Below are positions 6,723 to 8,870 of a stretch of DNA of 8,870 nt, in pieces. The notes below the pieces were generated by a model. It was not told the DNA's origin, searched no databases, and saw only the letters and a program-made list of their open reading frames with translations. The DNA comes from Gemmatimonadota bacterium (GTDB lineage Bacteria > Gemmatimonadota > Gemmatimonadetes > Gemmatimonadales > GWC2-71-9): the NCBI GenBank assembly GCA_003220955.1, contig QHTW01000193.1:1677-10546 (forward strand). The letters run 5' to 3'. Made by a program: the position numbers and the translations under genes. The stretch's first letter is position 1; each line of letters starts with the position of its first letter.

Positions 6723-7330
6723 GAAAACGATCCTCCCACCAGTCCTATCACTGCCACGACGATCCCAGTCAAGAATATTTCCCACCGGAACCGCGGTGGA
6801 TCAGCGCGCGTGAGCGCATAGCGGTAATCGATCATAAATGATAGAAGCACGAGCACGCAGCCAAGACTCACGAGCGCCCACGCACGACGAGACAATCGCA
6901 CGACGGGGCGGCTCAGTAGCCACAACGTCCCGGCGACCAAACACAGGCTCACGATGAGGGGCGCGAGCACCGGTCCGAGCCAGGGGACGGGAATGAGAAA
7001 CAGCACGTCCCAGGTAAACAGCGAGGGAGGCCAGCCGATGAAGACCCACAACCAGACGTAATAGAAGATGTCCCACAGACCGAACGCGAGCGCGAAGTAG
7101 AGCAATCCTTCCCACGCGTTGCGGCTCGCCACCGCCGCAACCGCGATGAGCATGACGAGCGTCGCCGCTTCGCGGGCGACTTCGATCGCCAAAAGCTGAC
7201 CTGGGAGCTCGTACTGCAGCACGCTGAGCGGAGCGGCGCCGGTGTGCAGCGCGCGCAGGTACACCACCACCGCCGACTCGACGGCGGCCATCGCGATGCC
7301 AAAGAGCGCCACCCAGAGCGTGCGCCTCAT
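6680..7330 (-). CDS. Six-helix integral membrane protein of unknown function
   Basis: This 216-residue protein has about six hydrophobic segments, near residues 6-26, 47-68, 75-98, 116-139, 149-167 and 184-203. The most distinctive part is the third segment with the following loop (FGLWDIFYYVWLWVFIGWPPS, then TWDVLFLIPVPWLGPVLAP). Its aromatic, Asp and Pro residues look conserved rather than random membrane filler. I do not recognise a named family and assign no function; it resembles uncharacterised proteins of environmental bacteria. ATG 7330 is the first possible start because TGA lies two codons upstream. No Shine-Dalgarno sequence is visible, and the start lies only 13 bases from the terminator hairpin of the preceding gene. 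The last residues (RRLGEGASP) and the TAA at 6680-6682 are encoded inside the composite palindrome, so the natural C-terminus may have been altered by it. Confidence 0.8.
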   Translation of the reverse strand: MRRTLWVALFGIAMAAVESAVVVYLRALHTGAAPLSVLQYELPGQLLAIEVAREAATLVMLIAVAAVASRNAWEGLLYFALAFGLWDIFYYVWLWVFIGWPPSLFTWDVLFLIPVPWLGPVLAPLIVSLCLVAGTLWLLSRPVVRLSRRAWALVSLGCVLVLLSFMIDYRYALTRADPPRFRWEIFLTGIVVAVIGLVGGSFSRALKRRLGEGASP

Positions 7331-7343
7331 AACTCAGAATACA

Positions 7344-7373
7344 AAAGCCGGAGAGCTTTCGCTCCCCGGCTTT
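7344..7373 (-). terminator. Intrinsic terminator after the EXORDIUM-like gene
   Basis: A 13-position stem (7344-7356 with 7361-7373) has one A-C mismatch and a four-base loop (7357-7360). On the minus strand the stem GCCGG...CCGGC runs into TTTTGTATT, a fair U-tract. The hairpin begins 25 bases after the TGA at 7398-7400. It also has TTTCTT on the plus side. The next minus-strand gene starts 13 bases beyond the hairpin base. Confidence 0.75.
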
Positions 7374-7397
7374 CTTGCGCAGCGACAATCCGCGATG

Positions 7398-7745
7398 TCA
7401 CCAACTCAGCCTGCACCCTCCCCCGTTGGCGTTGACCCAGTTCTGCTGCACCAGGAAGTCCTTCGTGCCGATCTGCATATTCGCAGTCGAGCCGTTCGCG
7501 GTGGTGTAGGTCGTGCCGAAGTTCCACGCGCACTTGTCGGCGTTCTCGTTGCCCGAGTTGTCGTACCAGGCATCGAGGTCTTCGTCGGTGTTGGTCTCTT
7601 CGGTCTCGTGTGCCAGGGTGTTGACCTCGGCGTCGGCGGCGGCGTCGTTGTTGGGCGAGCCCGAGAGAGCGTTGCAGTCGAAGAAATCGATGTCGTGCGG
7701 CATGGCGGCATATTTCACGTCATTGCCGTTCCAGGTGAAACACCA
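7398..7745 (-). CDS. C-terminal fragment of the EXORDIUM-like protein
   Basis: Family-like sequence runs from about FTWNGNDVKYAAM to the TGA at 7398-7400. An internal ATG at 7718 opens a 106-codon ORF, but the conserved residues TWNGNDV lie upstream of it, so it is not the real start. Counted from that ATG, HETEE is at 37-41, WYD at 51-53, ENADKCAW at 58-65 and FLVQQNWVN at 88-96. It is acidic in its first half. It carries the putative metal-binding HExxE motif and the conserved cysteines of the family. There is no ribosome-binding site of its own. Confidence 0.7.
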   Translation of the reverse strand, partial: WCFTWNGNDVKYAAMPHDIDFFDCNALSGSPNNDAAADAEVNTLAHETEETNTDEDLDAWYDNSGNENADKCAWNFGTTYTTANGSTANMQIGTKDFLVQQNWVNANGGGCRLSW

Positions 7746-8349
7746 ACCCGAAGCCGCCGCCGAGGTTGACGAACTGATCGCTGAAGATCACGTACAGCGT
7801 GCTGGGGTCGTAGGTGAGCTGGCCGTTCGTGAAGCCCGCAATGATCTGATTCTGCATCTGCAGATCGGTGACGGGCACGACGGGTAGTGGCACGTTGGTG
7901 TTGGACGCCCAGAACTCGGTGTAAGTGACGCTGTTCTGAATAGCGGTGCCCGCGCTGTCGGTGTAGGTCGTGTTGATGTTGTAGTAGGGCGACCCCCCGA
8001 GGTTGTTCAGGAAGTAGCCGATCACCGACCCGTCGGCCGAGCCGGGCCCGGTCGTGCCTGGGGCGGGCCCGCCCGCGTAAATCGTGTTGCTGGACCAATA
8101 GATCGCGGCGACCTTCTGTGCGAGGATGACGGGACCGCCGTGATAGTAGATGCCGTTGTCCACCGTGGGCGCCTGGGGCCCCTGTGCGGGTGCTGAGCCG
8201 GGGCGCATGTGTCCGATGAGCGGCATGATGTGGATGTGCGAGGTCTGTGCAAAGCCGGGCGGTGGCGAAGCGTTGGGTGCGTTAGGCGAATCGTGGCTAC
8301 ATGCCGCGATCGCGAGGGTGATTACGGTGGCGACGGCGCAGCGCTTCAC
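7720..8349 (-). CDS. N-terminal fragment of the EXORDIUM-like lipoprotein
   Basis: This is a 209-codon ORF from a GTG start at 8349, preceded by a strong AGGAGGAG. The signal peptide is short and basic (MKRC), then hydrophobic, with lipobox I14-A15-A16-C17. A Pro/Asn/Ser linker follows. IYYHGGPVILAQKVAAIYWSS and the later VIGYFLNNL, PYYNINTTYTD and LTYDPSTLYVIF are the family-like parts. The last ten residues (LVFHLERQ and those around it) are out-of-frame after the break near 7747. The mature protein would be anchored at the periplasmic or outer surface. Confidence 0.75.
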   Translation of the reverse strand: MKRCAVATVITLAIAACSHDSPNAPNASPPPGFAQTSHIHIMPLIGHMRPGSAPAQGPQAPTVDNGIYYHGGPVILAQKVAAIYWSSNTIYAGGPAPGTTGPGSADGSVIGYFLNNLGGSPYYNINTTYTDSAGTAIQNSVTYTEFWASNTNVPLPVVPVTDLQMQNQIIAGFTNGQLTYDPSTLYVIFSDQFVNLGGGFGLVFHLERQ

Positions 8350-8352
8350 GGA

Positions 8353-8360
8353 CTCCTCCT
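8353..8360 (-). promoter_or_regulatory. Ribosome-binding site AGGAGGAG for the GTG start at 8349
   Basis: On the minus strand AGGAGGAG stands three bases before GTG 8349. This near-ideal site, together with the lipoprotein signal that follows, fixes a GTG start for the EXORDIUM-like gene. Confidence 0.7.
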
Positions 8361-8412
8361 GGATCGGATGAATGACACGCGTGCAACGCCGATGCCAGGG
8401 GTGATGAGGCCA

Positions 8413-8428
8413 ATTCCGAGGGCGGAAT
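8413..8428. promoter_or_regulatory. Inverted repeat upstream of the EXORDIUM-like gene
   Basis: ATTCCG-AGGG-CGGAAT is a perfect six-base-pair inverted repeat with a four-base spacer, 64 bases before the GTG start. It could be an operator or a leader hairpin. No regulator is known to match it, and it may be chance. Confidence 0.2.
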
Positions 8429-8480
8429 GTCGACCGAGCGCGGCAGGTGGGGCGTGATTCCCACGGAACCTGCGCTCCAG

Positions 8481-8509
8481 TGTGTAACGTTGACGGACGC
8501 CCGTATCAA
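8481..8509 (-). promoter_or_regulatory. Possible promoter for the EXORDIUM-like gene
   Basis: On the minus strand TTGATA (8509-8504) and TACACA (8486-8481) are 17 bases apart, in the most AT-rich part of the gap (near TTTATTGATA). The -35 box is good and the -10 box poor. A start from here would give a leader of about 130 bases that includes the 8413-8428 inverted repeat. Confidence 0.25.
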
Positions 8510-8543
8510 TAAACTGCCGACTGGATCCTAAGGACAATGTCTT

Positions 8544-8567
8544 GGCGAGCGCAGGCTTTAGCCTGTG
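8544..8567 (+). repeat. Single REP-like hairpin module related to the 6641-6722 element
   Basis: GGCGAGC is followed by a hairpin whose core is CAGGCT-TT-AGCCTG (8552-8565), extended by a G-T and a C-G pair (8550-8567). Compared without gaps to the arms of the 6641-6722 palindrome, it shares GSCGAGC, four variable bases, then GCTTYAGC. The differing bases lie mainly in the outer stem, where pairing is kept. It lies 20 bases beyond the stop codon of the PhzF-family gene. There is no T-tract on either side. Confidence 0.5.
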
Positions 8568-8587
8568 AAAACACGAAAGCCCGCCCG

Positions 8588-8870
8588 CTAAATCGCGATC
8601 GTACCCTGTAAATACAGCCGCGCCTGCCTTGCGATCTTCACACGGTCACCCGCCAATTCGCAGCGCAGCTCTCCGCCGCGCGGACTGAGCTGCCGAGCCC
8701 GCAGCGCCCGCTTGCCGTGTCGCGCCGCCCAATAGGGCGCCAACGTGCAGGTGATCGATCCAGTCGCCGGATCCTCCGGAATGCCCACGGACGGGGCGAA
8801 GAACCGCACCACGTAGTCGCAGTCGCCCCCTCCGTCGCCCGGCGCGGTCACGATCGTGCCGCCGTTCCCG
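8588..8870 (-). CDS. PhzF-family isomerase/epimerase-like protein, C-terminal 93 residues
   Basis: The minus-strand frame is open from the window edge to the TAG at 8588-8590, so the start lies outside. The sequence TIVTAPG, then DYVVRFFAPSVGIPEDPATGS, then LAPYWA, then LSPRGGELRCEL and ARLYLQGTI is the C-terminal part of the PhzF family (diaminopimelate-epimerase-like fold, usually about 260-300 residues). The DPATGS segment is the family's DPxTGS substrate-pocket motif. Here it is followed by ITC where many members have AHC. The catalytic glutamate of PhzF proteins is in the N-terminal domain and cannot be checked here. Most members are not phenazine enzymes, and the substrate is unknown, so no gene symbol is given. 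An internal GTG at 8851 is not a credible start because conserved residues precede it. Confidence 0.85.
   Translation of the reverse strand, partial: GNGGTIVTAPGDGGGDCDYVVRFFAPSVGIPEDPATGSITCTLAPYWAARHGKRALRARQLSPRGGELRCELAGDRVKIARQARLYLQGTIAI

Larger units (their letters stand above)
7398..8349 (-). pseudogene. EXORDIUM / phosphate-induced protein 1-like lipoprotein, one frameshift
   Basis: Two adjacent ORFs in different frames form one protein of about 320 residues. The N-terminal piece gives a lipoprotein signal (IAAC, C17), the YYHGGPVILAQKVAAIYW motif, and ends in the segment TLYVIFSDQFVNLGGGFG. The C-terminal piece gives FTWNGNDVKYAAMPHD, then LAHETEE, DAWYD, ENADKCAW and FLVQQNWVN followed by a final Cys. 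This order matches the plant EXORDIUM/Phi-1 family as I remember it (an HGPV-type start, then HExxEL, NAWY, EIADLC and YLIQ.LW, then Cys). The break near 7747 falls where the family has a C-G-x-H-type segment, which is missing. The family's biochemical role is not established; HExxE suggests a metal site but this is inference. Either a pseudogene or a sequence error. Confidence 0.8.
8350..8587. other. Intergenic region between the EXORDIUM-like and PhzF-family genes
   Basis: These 238 bases hold no credible gene. Both flanking genes are on the minus strand, so this is the 3' flank of the PhzF gene and the 5' flank of the EXORDIUM-like gene. In order from 8350 it holds the ribosome-binding site, the inverted repeat at 8413, a possible promoter at 8481-8509 and the REP-like module at 8544. 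Short ORFs crossing it show no conserved features. Confidence 0.6.

Noticed and set aside
5907..6785. 292-codon open frame on the minus strand
   Set aside because: It covers the lipoprotein gene and the composite palindrome in antisense. The opposite frame has signal peptide, ribosome-binding site and known domains, while this one has none.
7513..7887. Plus-strand open frame across the EXORDIUM-like break
   Set aside because: It bridges the frameshift only by chance. The minus-strand frames carry the family motifs on both sides.
8588..8870. Phenazine biosynthesis locus
   Set aside because: PhzF-like proteins are widespread outside phenazine pathways, and no other phz-type gene is visible.
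1..8870. CRISPR array, transposase, toxin-antitoxin or phage-defence system
   Set aside because: No spaced repeat array, no characteristic catalytic motif of transposases or nucleases, and no small paired genes were found on either strand.

Overview
The window is GC-rich and densely coded. It looks like chromosomal DNA from a soil or environmental bacterium, most likely Gemmatimonadota, with Acidobacteriota as the alternative. The reasons are the style of the Hanks-type kinase (GRGGMG loop with a double-membrane C-terminal tail), the large secreted sortilin-like Asp-box propeller protein, and the choice-of-anchor-P/post-COAP-1 lipoprotein. This is judged from family resemblance only, with no marker gene in view.

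Layout. Positions 2-3052 (+) hold most of a secreted VPS10/sortilin-like beta-propeller protein whose 5' end lies outside the window. Its frame is broken twice, near 735 and near 1430. It is followed after 46 bases by an intact membrane-anchored Ser/Thr protein kinase (3099-4637, +), an orphan NarL/LuxR-type response regulator (4756-5433, +), and a lipoprotein with choice-of-anchor-P and post-COAP-1 domains (5565-6635, +). On the minus strand lie a six-helix membrane protein of unknown function (6680-7330), an EXORDIUM/phosphate-induced-protein-1-like lipoprotein (7398-8349) broken by one frameshift near 7747, and the C-terminal third of a PhzF-family protein (8588 to the window edge).

Between the convergent genes at 6635/6680 lies an 82-base coaxial palindrome. 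Its right arm encodes the end of the membrane protein. A related single module sits at 8544-8567, next to the PhzF stop codon. A clear hairpin terminator (7344-7373) separates the EXORDIUM-like gene from the membrane protein gene.

How the genes fit together. The kinase and response regulator look like a signalling pair of different phosphorylation chemistries, followed on the same strand by a surface lipoprotein. The rest are envelope or secreted proteins without an obvious shared pathway. I see no CRISPR array, transposase, tRNA, rRNA, toxin-antitoxin pair or defence island. The most notable items are the composite palindrome family, with compensatory changes in its small hairpins, and three frame breaks that each look like a short deletion through a conserved motif. 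These breaks could be true pseudogenes or assembly errors.
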